Shown in pieces: positions 13,136-24,791 of a stretch of 64,000 nucleotides of DNA. Position 1 is the first letter of the stretch. Each line of letters begins with the position of its first letter. Origin of the DNA: Apoderus coryli (Eukaryota > Arthropoda > Insecta > Coleoptera > Attelabidae). The position numbers and the translations under genes were made by a program. The stretch covers positions 13,312,428 through 13,376,427 of the forward strand of contig OU452211.1 in NCBI GenBank assembly GCA_911728435.2, given 5' to 3'. The notes under the pieces are model-generated. The model did no database searches. It saw only the letters and a program-made list of their open reading frames with translations, and had not been told where the DNA came from.

Positions 13136-14559
13136 AAAAAATAAAACTCGTAAATATCATCCCGAAACATTTAATTTGATTACAATTACATAACACCATA
13201 TTTGAAAGTAAATAAAAAAAAACAGCATTACCTAGTTTGACAGATTTGCAAATTGCAAATCAAAGTATCTATGTCTACAGTGGTTGCATAAGTACTTGTA
13301 CAAACTTTAAAGGGTGATTCTTTGACTAATTTTAAGATACAAATTTCATATGTACATGGGTCCGCTACGGCTTGGTTTTCGAGATACAGGTAGTTCAAAA
13401 AGAATATTATATTTAGGAATATATGCTTGTTCAATAGCATCGCAATTTGGTGCAATTCGGGATACAGTTGTATTGATGACACCAGAGCTGTCAAAAGAAC
13501 TAATAAAAATACGAAAAATAACAAAATACAAATATCATTCAAAAGACAACAATGCACATAATAGTCGGTACCAAGCCAAATAGGTAGTAGGTAAATATAG
13601 ATTTATTTTGTTTCGGGCTTGGGCTTGGCACCGACTTATTGTAATCAAAACTACCCACCAAACGGATACATTTAATTTTACGCAGATGCTCAAACTCATG
13701 TATACCTCCGGGGGCGGCATCGAAAATCGCTACACGTCACAAACTTGTAAATGCTTAGAACTACCCCTATGTCAAATTTCTATTTTCTATATTTTTTGTT
13801 TGATACCCAAAGCCCTATTCCTACCGAACTTATTATTTACCCGAAGAAACATTAAAAAGAAGTAAAATTTAAGTACCTAAACCGATAAAGTGGAACTTAT
13901 ACCTGAATTTATAACCCATTTTCTGCATCGATCTTCTTCTTTTGGAAATCGAAAGAAATGTACTTCTTCTCGATTGTTTCTGTAACTGTTGTTACAATTT
14001 CGAAAAGCACATTGGTTACGACTTAATTTCGAATTGTTTCTTTCCATTTTCACATAACACTCAAAAATTATTTAGTCACTAACTAGGAAGTTTCTCAAAT
14101 AAAAAAAAATCACAACACAAAATAATATAATTAGTCTAAAATTAGAAAAACACAAAATAAGTTAAAAAATATTCACAAAAAAAATAACTACGCAGCCAAA
14201 GATTAAATTTAATTTAATATATTAATTCTCTTCAAAACAAAATCAGTAGGTATGAAAACAATGAAAATCACAATAACAGAGACAGACTATTATAATAGGT
14301 ATACCTAATATAATATAGGTAGCACTGATAATTTTTTTATTATAGGTATTATAAGATCTACAACAATCTTGTTACATCTTTGCCACATTGTCTACGTGAT
14401 ATATTTAAAATATATGTAATAAATTGAAAAAGTACCTAGTCCATTCTTAAGTGGAGTTATAATTTTGACAAAGAATAATGTACATTAATACCTACTTGAT
14501 TTCGGTATTGGTATAAAAGTCTAATATCCACGAAATAAATTTAATATACCTAATAATCA

Positions 14560-14796
14560 TTAATCCATGCCATACAACATGTTTCAAGACTAGACCAGTC
14601 CCATAATCAGTGACGAGCAATAATTAAATCAAAAGCTTTTAGCTTCTATATATTTAGATTTTTTTATATTCATCAACAAATTATTACAATGGAGTCAAAA
14701 GTATGTTTCTATCTAAAAGCTTTTCATTTAACGATTGTTCGCCACTGATCATGGGACTGGTCTAGTCTTGAAACATGTATGACATGGATTAAATAT
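14560..14796. ncRNA. Pair of inverted, decayed hammerhead-like motifs in E1
   Basis: The right arm (plus) reads CCACTGATCAT-GGGACT...AGTCTT-GAAACATGT (core at 14745-14773). The left arm is its complement with CTGATTA. Both have stem II and GAAA, but the conserved G8 of CTGANGA is substituted, so cleavage is not expected. The two arms form one imperfect hairpin of about 60-bp arms. Confidence 0.5.
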
Positions 14797-15217
14797 TATT
14801 ATATTAAATTTAATTCATAGAGATTAGGCTTTTATTTCAATACTGTACTTGTAATAAATCACCCTGTGTGTTTCTTTTACCGACGAATCGGCAACAGCAC
14901 GACACACACCACATTCGCTTGTTTTTTTTCTACCCTCCCTGCGTATCCCCTCCAGATTAATACAGAATTTCATCAATTTCTCTCTCTGACAATACAGCAT
15001 TGCCGGTGCATATCTGTTGCAAATGATGTAAATAATTGTTATACGTTGCGTTTTGTTTCTGATATTAATAAACTACAAAACGGTTTCTGGCTGTGACAAT
15101 ACTGCTCTATGCTGTACACGCTAGTATACGCCACGTAGTGGCAGGCATACTTAGAGATGTTCTGATTTTAATGCATTGGGCTGACTATCTATTGTGTAGA
15201 TTAATCTTTGCTTTAAG

Positions 15218-15951
15218 TTAATGAAGTATATATTATGTACAACGCATTACACTCCACGGTGAGATGCCAAATGATATATGAAAATAAGCATGATACAGTG
15301 TCAAGAACTAACTCTATAGCAACATACTGTAGAGTTAAAAAATTAGAGAATACAGGTAAAAGTTTCAAGTGATAACATTTTTTTTTCAGTAATTAATTAA
15401 AAATAAACTACAATACTAATAAATTGTTTTTATTATGAAAAGCAAACAAATAAATACATTACATAATCCAATACTATAATAAGTCTAGCTCAGAGCTACT
15501 CTAATCAACACGCAAGAACAGCTAATACATTATAAGGATCTATAAACAAAAAATAAGAAAATAAACACAAATCTCAGAGAAGTTATTGAACAATAAGTAG
15601 AGCACCGAGACACAGTCCATCCCAAAAAAAACTATTTATATAGGTACACGTTATAATAAGAAATGAGAGGAAAAGGCTAAAGCCAACTGAAAGTGAAAGT
15701 TAATATTTCTTTACGAAGAGGATCGGGATTTATTTATAAAAATTTAAATTTATTCTGATTATTGACCTGGCGAAGAGTTATTATAAAACTTAATCGCATT
15801 ATGGTTAAAGTATCTCTGAAAGAGAGTCTATTAAATTGACGTCTAATTGGACTGGTGAATATTACTTCGTTTTATTAATTTAGTTCTGATTGGAGCAGGG
15901 CTAGACGAGTCGTTTAAAATATAGAATACAAAATTGCCAAGATGAAGCAAA
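15218..15951. other. Spacer, no gene seen
   Basis: No coding or named repeat recognised between E1 and Transib copy 2. Confidence 0.4.
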
Positions 15952-15956
15952 CGACG

Positions 15957-18860
15957 CACAGTAGGGTATTTGAGCAATCTGGCCGGGCATAAATCGATTT
16001 CGTAAACTTTATCGCAGGTAGAAAATACGTGTATTTTATAAGCAGGGATAGTTTAGGCATATAATAAACCCCTTCTCCACCTTATAGCACACTGTTCACA
16101 ATCGTACGATCAGTTGAAATTCGGCTATCCTTAAGCAGACATATTAATTTCCGCCGTAGTTAGCAGATGTGTTGTTAAAGAGTGTTGTGATTTGTATTGT
16201 TTATTTAGACTTTTAAAATAATAAATTATGGATTGTGGAAAACCAGGTAAGTGTGTTTAGTTTTCACAAATCTTTGTTATATAATGCATTTTAGTAATTT
16301 TAAAATTAGCTTTTTCTATTGATAGTTTGTTTTCATGCTTTTTTTTCAATATAGTTTTACTTTGTAGGAACAAAGTTGTACTTCCGGATATTTCCCGGAA
16401 TCCATATCAGTTTGTTTTGAAAGTTTAGGCTTTGTTCTTCAAAAAATGTAATTTTTTTTTTAGCGAAAAAATGCGATTTTGTAAATTATTGCTATTAAAA
16501 GCAAATAACTACATGTAAAATCGATAAAATAACTACTGGTATTAATTATTTCCCTTTTCCGTTCTTAATTGTTGTTTTTTTTTCAGGGCCGTCAAATGTA
16601 CGAGTACTGACTAGAAAACATTTATTTTCTATTATGCAGCGACAAAATTTGAATACCATGAACGAAAAGTTGGAATTTCTAGAAAACCATCTTCTCGAAT
16701 CGGAAGATTTTTCAACGCAGCAAATTAGTACACTAAAGCACGATTTGTCACATTTTAAGTCAGAAGTAAAGAGCAGGTGGTCTAAAGCGTTAAGAAAAGA
16801 AGAATACTTCTTAAAGAAAAATAAAGAATGGCTTCAAGGAACATTTCATATTCCAAAGGTTGTAAAGAGACCCGGTCGACCCGCAAAGTTGTTTGAGGCA
16901 TCAAGTGAGAGGACTAAAAGAAGAAAAACCGAAGGGCTTCGCAAAACAACTAACTTAGAGGTGCTCACTTACGCGACGCAGTCTAAGCTAGTAGAAAGTG
17001 GCAAAAGAGATGCTTCCTTAGTTCTAAAAGAAATTACAAGTATCCCAAAACGAGCAACAAAATATAAGAAAGCTTTTTCTCGTACTCAGTTAGAAAGTGT
17101 CAGCTCTCAATTGTCGCCGAAGCAGGCTATTGCCATATTTGTTGAAGCAGCACTTTCCAGGAGGCAGTACGAAATAATAAGAAGCACTCAGAAAAAGTTA
17201 TTTCCTTGTTATAGTCTTCTACAAAAAGCTAAACTAGAGTGCTACCCTGATAAGACAGCATACTTAGTAACCGAAACTTGTGCTGAAGTAAAACTGCAAA
17301 GCTTAATGGACCATACCGCTACTCGATTATTGACCCATTTAGAAGAAGTTTTAAAACTGCATACCGCAAGAAGCGATACGTTTGTTTTGATGTGCAAGTG
17401 GGGTTGTGATGGAGCACAACAAGTTCAATTCAAACAAAGATTTGGTAACGATGCTGCTTCTGACGCCAACTTATTTCAAAGTTCTTTTGTACCCCTTCAG
17501 CTAAAAAGGTCCAAAAGCAATGAGATTATATGGCAGAATCCTACTCCGTCATCTCCCCGTTATTGCCGCCCCATACGAATTAGGTTTGTTAAATAAACCA
17601 CAGATGTAACAATGCAAGAAATAAATTACGTGAAAGCTGCCAGAAATAATTTACAACAGACAAAAGTCACGATAGATAATAACTGTTACAGTGTTGACTA
17701 TAGTATGTTGTTCACCATGATTGACGGAAAAGTCTGCAATGCTGCCACAAATACTACATCAACAATGAGATGCTATATCTGTGGTTTAACATCCAAAGAT
17801 TTTAATAATTTAAACGTAAAAAGAGACGCTAATCCAGAGGCACTAAACTTCGGACTGTCTATTTTAATGCGTGAATCCGATTTTTTGAAACAATTTTACA
17901 TTTATCCTACAAGTTACATATAAAAAAGTGGCAACTGAGGACAGACACAGAAAAAGCTGCAGTGAAGCAAAGAAAAATACAAATACAGGATGATTTTCGA
18001 CCAAAACTGGGCTTAATAGTAGATGTACCTAAACCTGGATTTGGTAACACAAACGATGGCAATACCAGTCGAAGATTTTTTGAGAACCACGAATTGTCGG
18101 CAGAAATTACTGGGATTGACAAGCACTTTATATACAGATTAAAAATAATTTTAGAAGTATTATCGTGTGGACATAAAATTAACATAGAAAAATTTTCGGA
18201 TTATGCAAAGGAAACTGCAGAAATCTACATCCAGCTCTTCCCGTGGCATCCAATGACTCCCACTATGCACAAAATATTAATTCATGGCCCAATGGTTATC
18301 GAAAATGCGCTGCTTCCGATAAGTCAATTATCAGAGGAGGCATCAGAAGCACGTAATAGGCATTTCAGGATCTATCGCCAAAATTTTGCAAGAAAGTTTT
18401 CAAGAGAATCTTGCAATTTGGATGTGTTGAATAGGCTGTTGCTTACTTCCGATCCTATTATAACTGGAATGAGACCAATACCTAAAAAGCATAGTAAACC
18501 GTTTTCCAAAGAAACACTAACTTTGTTACTTTCGGCTTCACCTAATGTGCAAACAGAGTCGCAGTCGGAATCATCAACGGATGATGAAGAAGAGACTGTT
18601 GATTCAGACGAGGAAGGATGGGATTCATCCAGTTAAAACATTTTTTTATTCCAATTTTTTTATAATATGTTTGTAAAATTAATAATAAAGTTACCCAAAT
18701 GTAGATTACTAGTGGACACACTGTACATACGTGTCTATTTTTTTGGTTTTACTATAAATTATACTTACAAATATCCTAAATTTACTCAATTCTTCCTGAA
18801 GTATAACTTATTTGATTTATATATTTTTGGCCGCCCAGATTGCTCAAATACCCCACTGTG
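15957..18860 (+). mobile_element. Transib DNA transposon, copy 2
   Basis: A perfect 5-bp target duplication CGACG lies at 15952-15956 and 18861-18865. The right end keeps the CACAGTG heptamer, but the left end has CACAGTA. It is 2904 bp long and collinear with copy 1. High identity to copy 1 and clean duplications mean both insertions are fairly young. Confidence 0.93.
16228..18636 (+). pseudogene. Transib (RAG1-like) transposase, copy 2, broken
   Basis: Exon 1 is 16228-16246 (MDCGKP, donor GTAAGTG). The acceptor ends at 16586 and exon 2 starts at 16587. The first catalytic Asp codon is 17408-17410 and the second is 17723-17725. The Glu region and the CxxC/HxH zinc ligands are as in copy 1. 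Lesions differ from copy 1: TAA at 17594-17596 where copy 1 has GAA, and one extra base near 17922 in the A-run, which shifts frame. Each copy is intact where the other is broken, so both descend from a functional parent and decayed independently after transposition. Confidence 0.9.
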
Positions 18861-18865
18861 CGACG

Positions 18866-19450
18866 GTGCTCCATAGTCAGCGAACCCATAGCACGAAAAG
18901 TGTGTGATATATGATTTTACTTTCTCAAACCTATAGAATATAAGTTAAAGTTAGATTAGTAGAGTAATATATTGGCTAGATGTCGCCAAAAACATCTCTT
19001 TGTCAGTCATTTCTCGTGCTAGTATAAGCTCTTCGTAAATGTTGGAAATTTGGGTCACAGTGCCTGCCGATCAGTGTAGTGTTAAACAAATTTCCAACAT
19101 AACTAAACGTCTTGTTACTTTATGTAAAAAAAATAATTATTTAATTCTTAACTGTTTTAGTATAATATGTTCTTCGCAGAGGTAAGCAATGTACCTTGGT
19201 ACGCATGGTCGACTACTAATAGAAAATTGTATTTGCTGCTTGTAGTAAATGCTCAAAAAGAAATACATTTATATTATACACCAACAATGACATTAGGTCA
19301 CGTCAATTCTGCAAGGGTGAGTGTTCTAAGTTAACTTTATAATTTTTTTCAATGAAAATTGGCTTTTATTAAATAATAAACATACTCGCTAATCACTTTT
19401 TATAAATTAGGGTTTTGTGGATAATTGTAGGACTTTCACGGCCACATCAT
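18866..19450. other. Spacer, no gene seen
   Basis: No coding signal. A short inverted pair GTTGGAAATTTG...CAAATTTCCAAC lies at about 19039-19100. Confidence 0.4.
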
Positions 19451-19454
19451 CTTC

Positions 19455-19600
19455 AGCATTCACTCGCTAACGAGTATGAATTACTCCAACTCAGGTCGTG
19501 AACCCTAGGATGGCTAAACAGACCTATCCTCGAGCCACAAATTTTTTCACAATACAGACACACCCAATCACCACCATTTCCCAGCTGATGTAGGTGCGCG
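19455..19600 (-). pseudogene. LINE ORF2 C-terminal zinc-finger piece
   Basis: The minus strand reads WVCLYCEKICGSRIGLFSH followed by PRVH. This C2H2-like CxxC...SRIGLxSHxRxH end is seen at the C-terminus of some animal LINE reverse transcriptases. It probably belongs to the same minus-strand LINE as the RT piece upstream. Confidence 0.5.
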
Positions 19601-19686
19601 CCTCATCGATGCGTTTTCTCTCCTTTCGATGCTGTTTCTTCGCATCCTCATGTTGTCGACGCTGCTCTTCAAAAAGATGCTACTTC

Positions 19687-19738
19687 GCTGGGTGGTATCC
19701 CGTAAAAATTACAGGCCTTTTTACGGGACACCACCCAG
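19687..19738. repeat. Hairpin at an inverted LINE junction
   Basis: CTGGGTGGTATCCCGTAAAAA and its complement (one mismatch) are separated by 9 bases. The hairpin sits exactly where minus-strand LINE sequence meets a plus-strand LINE end. Confidence 0.65.
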
Positions 19739-19938
19739 TGAAGTACCATCTCAAAAAGATGGGCCTAACCGAGGATGACACTTGTCGTTTTTGCGAAGAC
19801 GCAACAGAGATAACAGAACACGTGCTCTGTGAATGCATGACACTTTTCTGCAAAAGGCTAAAACACCCTGGAGGGGTGATTCTAACACCCGACGAGGCAA
19901 GAAATTTAGCCAGAGGAATTTCTGGGGACATCCGTTGA
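19700..19938 (+). pseudogene. LINE ORF2 C-terminal fragment (Cys-His tail), plus strand
   Basis: The translation contains GLFTGHHPVKYHLKKMGL and CRFCEDATEITEHVLCEC. This is the conserved CxxC...HxxxxC tail that ends ORF2 of Jockey/R1-type LINEs. The frame is open to 19938 but 5' truncated. It lies head-on against the minus-strand LINE piece starting near 19945. Confidence 0.7.
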
Positions 19939-20229
19939 GCTTCAGTATCCTCCACAGAGCCTCAGGGTTGATGGAGTCGAACGCTTTGACAAGGTCTATA
20001 AAACCCATGTATTGAGGACGATTTTGTTCCCGTGACTTTTCCTGTATTTGCCTGGCACTAAATATCATGTCAGCTGTATCCCTGTTAGATCTGAAACCAC
20101 ACCCAGTAAACACACATACGTTTATTTAACGTTTATCATTACAAAACACCTTTCCAAAAAAAGGTACATTAAATACGTACATTTTACTTTTATATGTCGC
20201 GTTTTTTCACGTTACAGAACACTAATAAC

Positions 20230-20510
20230 GAAACGTTAGTTAAATGCTATATAAAAACGTGTATTGAACGTATTTATGTATTCAACGGTGAAATCAGACG
20301 TTATTTAAACGGTTCTAAAATACGTTAATAATACGATTACACAAACGTTAATTCTTAGCTTTTAAAAAACGACAAATGCATGTATTAGATATACATGCAT
20401 TTATCGTTTTTTAAAAGCTAATAATTAACGTTTGTGTAATCCTATTAATTACGCATTGTAGAAATGTTTAAATAACGTTTGATTTCACGTTATTTAATGT
20501 GGCTTTTATA
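20230..20510. repeat. Long hairpin inside C2
   Basis: Counterpart of the C1 hairpin, with the same TTAGCTTTTAAAAAACGAC core arms around 20355-20425. Confidence 0.7.
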
Positions 20511-21856
20511 TATGGAATAAATCAATAAAACTACCAGATTTCCATTGTTGGGTTGGTACAAAAGTTTGAGGAAAAAATAATGCCCTTTTTGTTAAATAGT
20601 TAAACCAAAAAATATAAACATTTGGGTGTTTTTGGTGTTTTTTAATGTTCATATTGTGGTCAAATATAACTTACAAAATTATACGATACAATAATGCACG
20701 TTTCGGCGAACGCTTTCTGTCGCCGAAACTTACGTTGTATCGAATAATTTTGTAATTTCTTTTTGACAATCTTTTATATAAAAATATTGAATAACACAAC
20801 AAATAAACGGATTTTTGATTTGTTTTTAATTTATTTATAACCAACAATCCAACTTTCTGATTTAACGATTTAGGATATTGGAGACATACTTTTAGCATCG
20901 AACCTTGTCCGTTATTTTATTAGGATAAAAACACTTTACATTTTTTGTTGTATATAATTATAACAAAATGTTCTAGAATCATCACTAGTGTAAAATGTAA
21001 GATAACAAATTGTCTATAAATATGTAATTTATTCTAAACATAGGAACATTTTTTTTAATAACAAATAGAAAGTTAAATTAAGGAACAAATAATTCTTTCA
21101 CATATTAAGAAGAATAAAATATAGAATTATGCTTAAATTTTGACTGCTTCTTAACCGCTTACGATAGGGAATTTTAATTTATTTAAAAAATCAATAAATC
21201 ATAAATCTAATACATAAATAATGCTTGCAAATCATTTTTCTGGTGCACGGGAAAGTTCAATTTGGCTGCTTCTGAAATGAAAAATGCATACATAGGTATT
21301 AGCATAATATAATTATAAATATTTAGAATGTAATGTAATTTTTGCTAGAAGCGTATAGATACTCTATACATTTTTAAGCAAAAGTAAAAGATAATTTATA
21401 TTTTCTGAGTGCAATGAACCAAACACCCAGTAAATTCATTGCATTGTATTTGTCAATTTTAAATTTTTTTCCTGTGAATTTTTTCAAATTTTATAATCTA
21501 ATTTTTATTAGTGTTCTAAAAGCAAAATATCGAGTGGTCTGGCTGGCTGATGAGTACAAACGAGCACGAAATATACTTATTTTAAAAAATATGTACATTA
21601 GTAGGGCGCATAATTTTTATTTATAACATTTTTCTGCAAATATGGTGGTAAATAACGCACTAATTTTATACCCTGTGTAAATATCAAATATGTTTAAGCC
21701 GTTTTAGTATCATAATAAAATCTTGTGTTCTATCTTATTGACACCTATTACTTACCTAAAATAGTGCTCAAAATTGTTGTGTGTTTCAAAACCATTTTGT
21801 TGAAGCGACCTTTACAGTTGAACTGTATTCCTAATTGGTTGGCCATTAAAAATTTC

Positions 21857-22152
21857 ATAATTCTTCTAGAAACTCAATGTTCGGTATCACTTAATTTTTA
21901 GTAATATTAAACTACTTAAATATTTTTTAACTAATAGTAGCACTTGATTTTTATTATATTCGCACAATTTACAATCATAATTATTATTCTTTGCTACCTC
22001 TATAATTCTTCTAGAAAGTCCCTCAATACCGAATCTCACTTAATTTTTAATAATATTACACTTCTTAAATCTTTTTGAACTAATTGTAGCACTTTCTTTT
22101 TATTATATTCGCACTATCAACAATGATACCTAATTATTATTCTTTGCTGCCA
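21857..22152. repeat. Two-copy tandem repeat, period 145 bp, in C2-specific segment
   Basis: Units start at 21857 and 22002 with ATAATTCTTCTAGAAA and end with TTATTATTCTTTGCT. They are about 80% identical by eye. Confidence 0.75.
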
Positions 22153-22388
22153 CATTATTTTGCTTGAACCCTTCCAGTGTAATAAACGTAATAAATATAA
22201 AATATAATATTCTAAATTCTAATACCTACCCGCGATTTACCTAAAACCATTGTTGCCAAGTCGGGTAGCCTTTTAATTAAATTTAAATGTCATTTTAGGT
22301 CTCTCTTATTATACCTAAACAAAGCTTTAAATTTTATAAATCAAAGGCGTCTACTACAGAAAATATTTTTATATACATGTTCGAATCA

Positions 22389-22430
22389 GCCAAACATGTT
22401 TCGGAACTTTACTGTTCCATCTTCAGTGGC
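22389..22430 (-). ncRNA. Hammerhead-like motif in C2
   Basis: The minus strand reads GCCA-CTGAAGA-T-GGAAC...GTTCC-GAAACATGT-T-TGGC. The conserved core C3-A9 (N7=A), GAAA, a perfect 5-bp stem II and a GCCA:TGGC stem I are all present. One extra T lies between A9 and stem II. Cleavage, if any, would be after the T following ATGT. Confidence 0.6.
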
Positions 22431-22989
22431 ATTAATAAATCTTACAAAGAATTCTTACCTAGTGTCTTAGGGTATAATATGGATTCAAACATGTATACCT
22501 ACATACACTTTGTGGAAAAACTTTTATTTAATAGCAAAAAACATGAGGTTTATATAAAATTTTCCGAAAACTTAAATTTGGTTATACCTACTACTTGTAA
22601 ATAGCAAATTTCATTTAATGTGGAATGTTTCTTTTTGTAAATAATTTCAATAAAGAAGAATTGTTTAAAAAACACCTACAACAAACGTTTTTATTTTATG
22701 GTTTATTTATAATGCATATACAACGTTACTTAAACATAATAAATGTACGTAGTTGTATTTAGATAATAACACCACGTGTCTATAACGTTTAAATTGAACG
22801 GTGTAAAATTAAACTTAAAATAAACCGTCACTTTTCTAACGTAAGACCAATTATCAACGATTGACACGTTAAATCAACGTTTAATTTACGTATATGTGTT
22901 TACTGGGCAGTGTGTTTACGGCAGCATTCTTCCGAGAGTGGGAGAAGACGATTGGATCAAACACGACCTAAAACCCGAATAACTAACTA

Positions 22990-23289
22990 CCTACAGTTAA
23001 TTGATTTTTTTTTTCATTAATTTTTCAATATTTCTTTTTTCAGGTTATACAGATCATCTACGCGTTCACAAATGTCTATTGTTACAGAAATTAGGAGGAC
23101 ATTAATCTAATCGAAATATATTCAAGTTTAAGAACAATTTTAATGTAGAAAACATATTTATACTCACATAATATAGTAGGTAATAGTGTTTATTGTCCAA
23201 CAGCACAGCCAACTACAGGACAAGAATTAAATAAATATAAAATGTGTGAGGTAACCTTATTTTCCTCGAAAAATATTTATTTATTCGTC
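22990..23289. other. Spacer, no gene seen
   Basis: AT-rich, no recognisable coding. Confidence 0.4.
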
Positions 23290-23520
23290 ATTAACTATTT
23301 TGTATCCTTAAAAATAAGTCCCCTCAGCACTTATGCCACCGCTTTTTCCAATTCTCCAAGCATTTCTGATATGCGCTTTTTGGTATGGCATTGAACTGTT
23401 CCAGGGATGCGGTCTTTATCAAATCGTTGAAAAACGTCATCCTTTCATAAGTGTTTTCAACTTTGGGATTAGGAAATAGTCGCAGACAAAATTTATTCAT
23501 AACAATTTTCTCCACTCAAC
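23290..23520 (-). pseudogene. mariner-like transposase, C-terminal fragment
   Basis: The minus strand reads FNAIPKSAYQKCLENWKKRW then HKC, a stop, and GDLF. This matches the invariant mariner/Tc1-superfamily tail (IPKSxxQKCxExWKKRWxKC...GxYF). Everything upstream is missing and a stop replaces the residue after HKC, so it is a dead 5'-truncated copy. Confidence 0.75.
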
Positions 23521-24727
23521 GTTTTTATCAGTTGTTGAACCCTCGGGCGGGTATCGTATATTAGCATCTTCTTGACCTTTTGTGAAGGGCTGTACACAGA
23601 AAAAAAAATTGGTTTATCCAAATAAAAAATATTATTTAGAGGTGAATTTGCTAGTTTTCGCAAAATTTTTGTTAAAGTAGTAAATGTAGTTATCGAGTAT
23701 GAGTAACTACATTATCTAAAAACGACAATTTTTCCTGCTAAGCTGATATCTTCTCATCTAAACGAGACTTGTATGTGCATTAGTTAAATAAGATTTCAAA
23801 TTGTGAACCTATATAAAATTTTATTTGCGCTAAATGAGTTCGGTATTCTGTTTGAATTAGGTATTGTACACCTACAGATTTCCATACGTACCTACTTAGG
23901 TGTAAGAAAATACTTAATGAGGTAATTAGGTAGGTACCTATACGTACCTAACTATTCTCAAAAATCGTTTTATGAAACCCAAAACTAAATTAGTTCTAAT
24001 AGGAACATATGCCTACCTACCTATAAATTTTATTTATCTGCTTTAGTATATTAATGGACCTAGGTATGTGCATTATAATATTTAAGTATAAATAAGATTT
24101 TAACAACTAAGTAAGTACATAGCTAAAATAGGCACTGATTTAATTAAATCTGTGTAATAGTTATTTTACCTAATACTTCTCATTTACAAAATTTCTATCC
24201 TCCAAAATACCTATCGAATTATTTTATCTGGTAGAGATGGGAACCTATAGTTGTCTACATAAGTCGTCATTCTATTCCAGCCAACGGTTATTCCCCGTTC
24301 TACCTAATGTGTTTGTCCCCGCTGCTAGTCCACGTACCTAAAACCCTTTGTAGAAGCAGGTGCCGAGAACAACATCTTCTATGTGTACCACGTTGTACCT
24401 AGCGCGTCTCACTTGGTGTAGAGGGAGGGGGTTTCATTTTGGTATTTTTTGATTAGAGTCTTGGCGTCGCTCTAACTAGGATCTAGTTATTTGGTGTTCT
24501 AATCTGAAGATATTTTAATTTAATATATTAAATTTTGATTTATTGATAGTAAGTGTATACCTAGATATTGATATCCCAATTTCTACAAGTGGTGAGGACG
24601 GACTAGGTATACAGACAGTAACAGATATGTATTATACCAATGTGCATCCAACATAATTAAGTGTACTTAGTGATTAGTTTGGTGTGTTGAGTTTTGTTAA
24701 ATATTCATATATTATTAATAAAATAAA
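23521..24727. other. Spacer rich in TAGGTACCTAC words
   Basis: No gene. The GTACCTAC/TAGGTA simple word common in some insect genomes is dense at 23850-24120. Confidence 0.45.
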
Positions 24728-24791
24728 ATGGAGGAAACAAAAGAAATATTAATTAGCTGGAATCTGGGGGAGCTCGTTGTTACTTTTCTCG
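24728..24791 (+). CDS. Candidate first coding exon, unrecognised
   Basis: ATG followed by 21 sense codons (MEETKEILISWNLGELVV, then TFL) ends in a strong donor CTCG|GTAAGT. Codon use is richer than the surrounding AT desert and the ILxSWNL pattern looks protein-like. It vaguely recalls the start of a SAM-type domain, but I cannot confirm that. No following exon was identified; TTTACAG near 25007 is a possible acceptor. It could be a host gene or a transposon gene. Confidence 0.3.

Larger units (their letters stand above)
11826..15210. mobile_element. Element E1: about 30-bp TIR, 7-bp target duplication
   Basis: The left end is CAAATATTAATCTACACAA and the right end is the complement of CAAAGATTAATCTACACAA, about 30 bp in all. 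A perfect 7-bp target duplication CTTTAAG lies at 11819-11825 and 15211-15217. It is 3385 bp long. No open frame in it looks like a real protein, so it appears non-autonomous. Copies are E2 (52312-55869) and the partial E3 (62968-63783). Confidence 0.88.
20102..22907. mobile_element. Element C2: long copy of the CCCAGTAAACAC element
   Basis: Same termini as C1. The flanking dinucleotide is CA on both sides (20100-20101 and 22908-22909), confirmed by frame continuity of the interrupted LINE. Compared with C1 it has about 1.27 kb extra, from about 21355 to 22685. Either C1 is a deletion derivative or C2 acquired cargo. Confidence 0.85.
19945..22985 (-). pseudogene. LINE reverse-transcriptase fragment split by C2
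   Basis: The minus strand between 20101 and 19945 reads CGFRSNRDTADMIFSARQ and IDLVKAFDSINPEALW, the classic fingers/palm of a LINE RT (YxxFxDxxKAFDS type). Its upstream part continues on the other side of C2 (22908-22985). Joining the two with a single CA/TG dinucleotide keeps frame into THCGFR. A stop just upstream shows the LINE was already decayed. Confidence 0.75.

Noticed and set aside
13228..13720. Overlapping open frames on both strands of E1
   Set aside because: Mutually overlapping, not conserved in frame in E2, and low-complexity.
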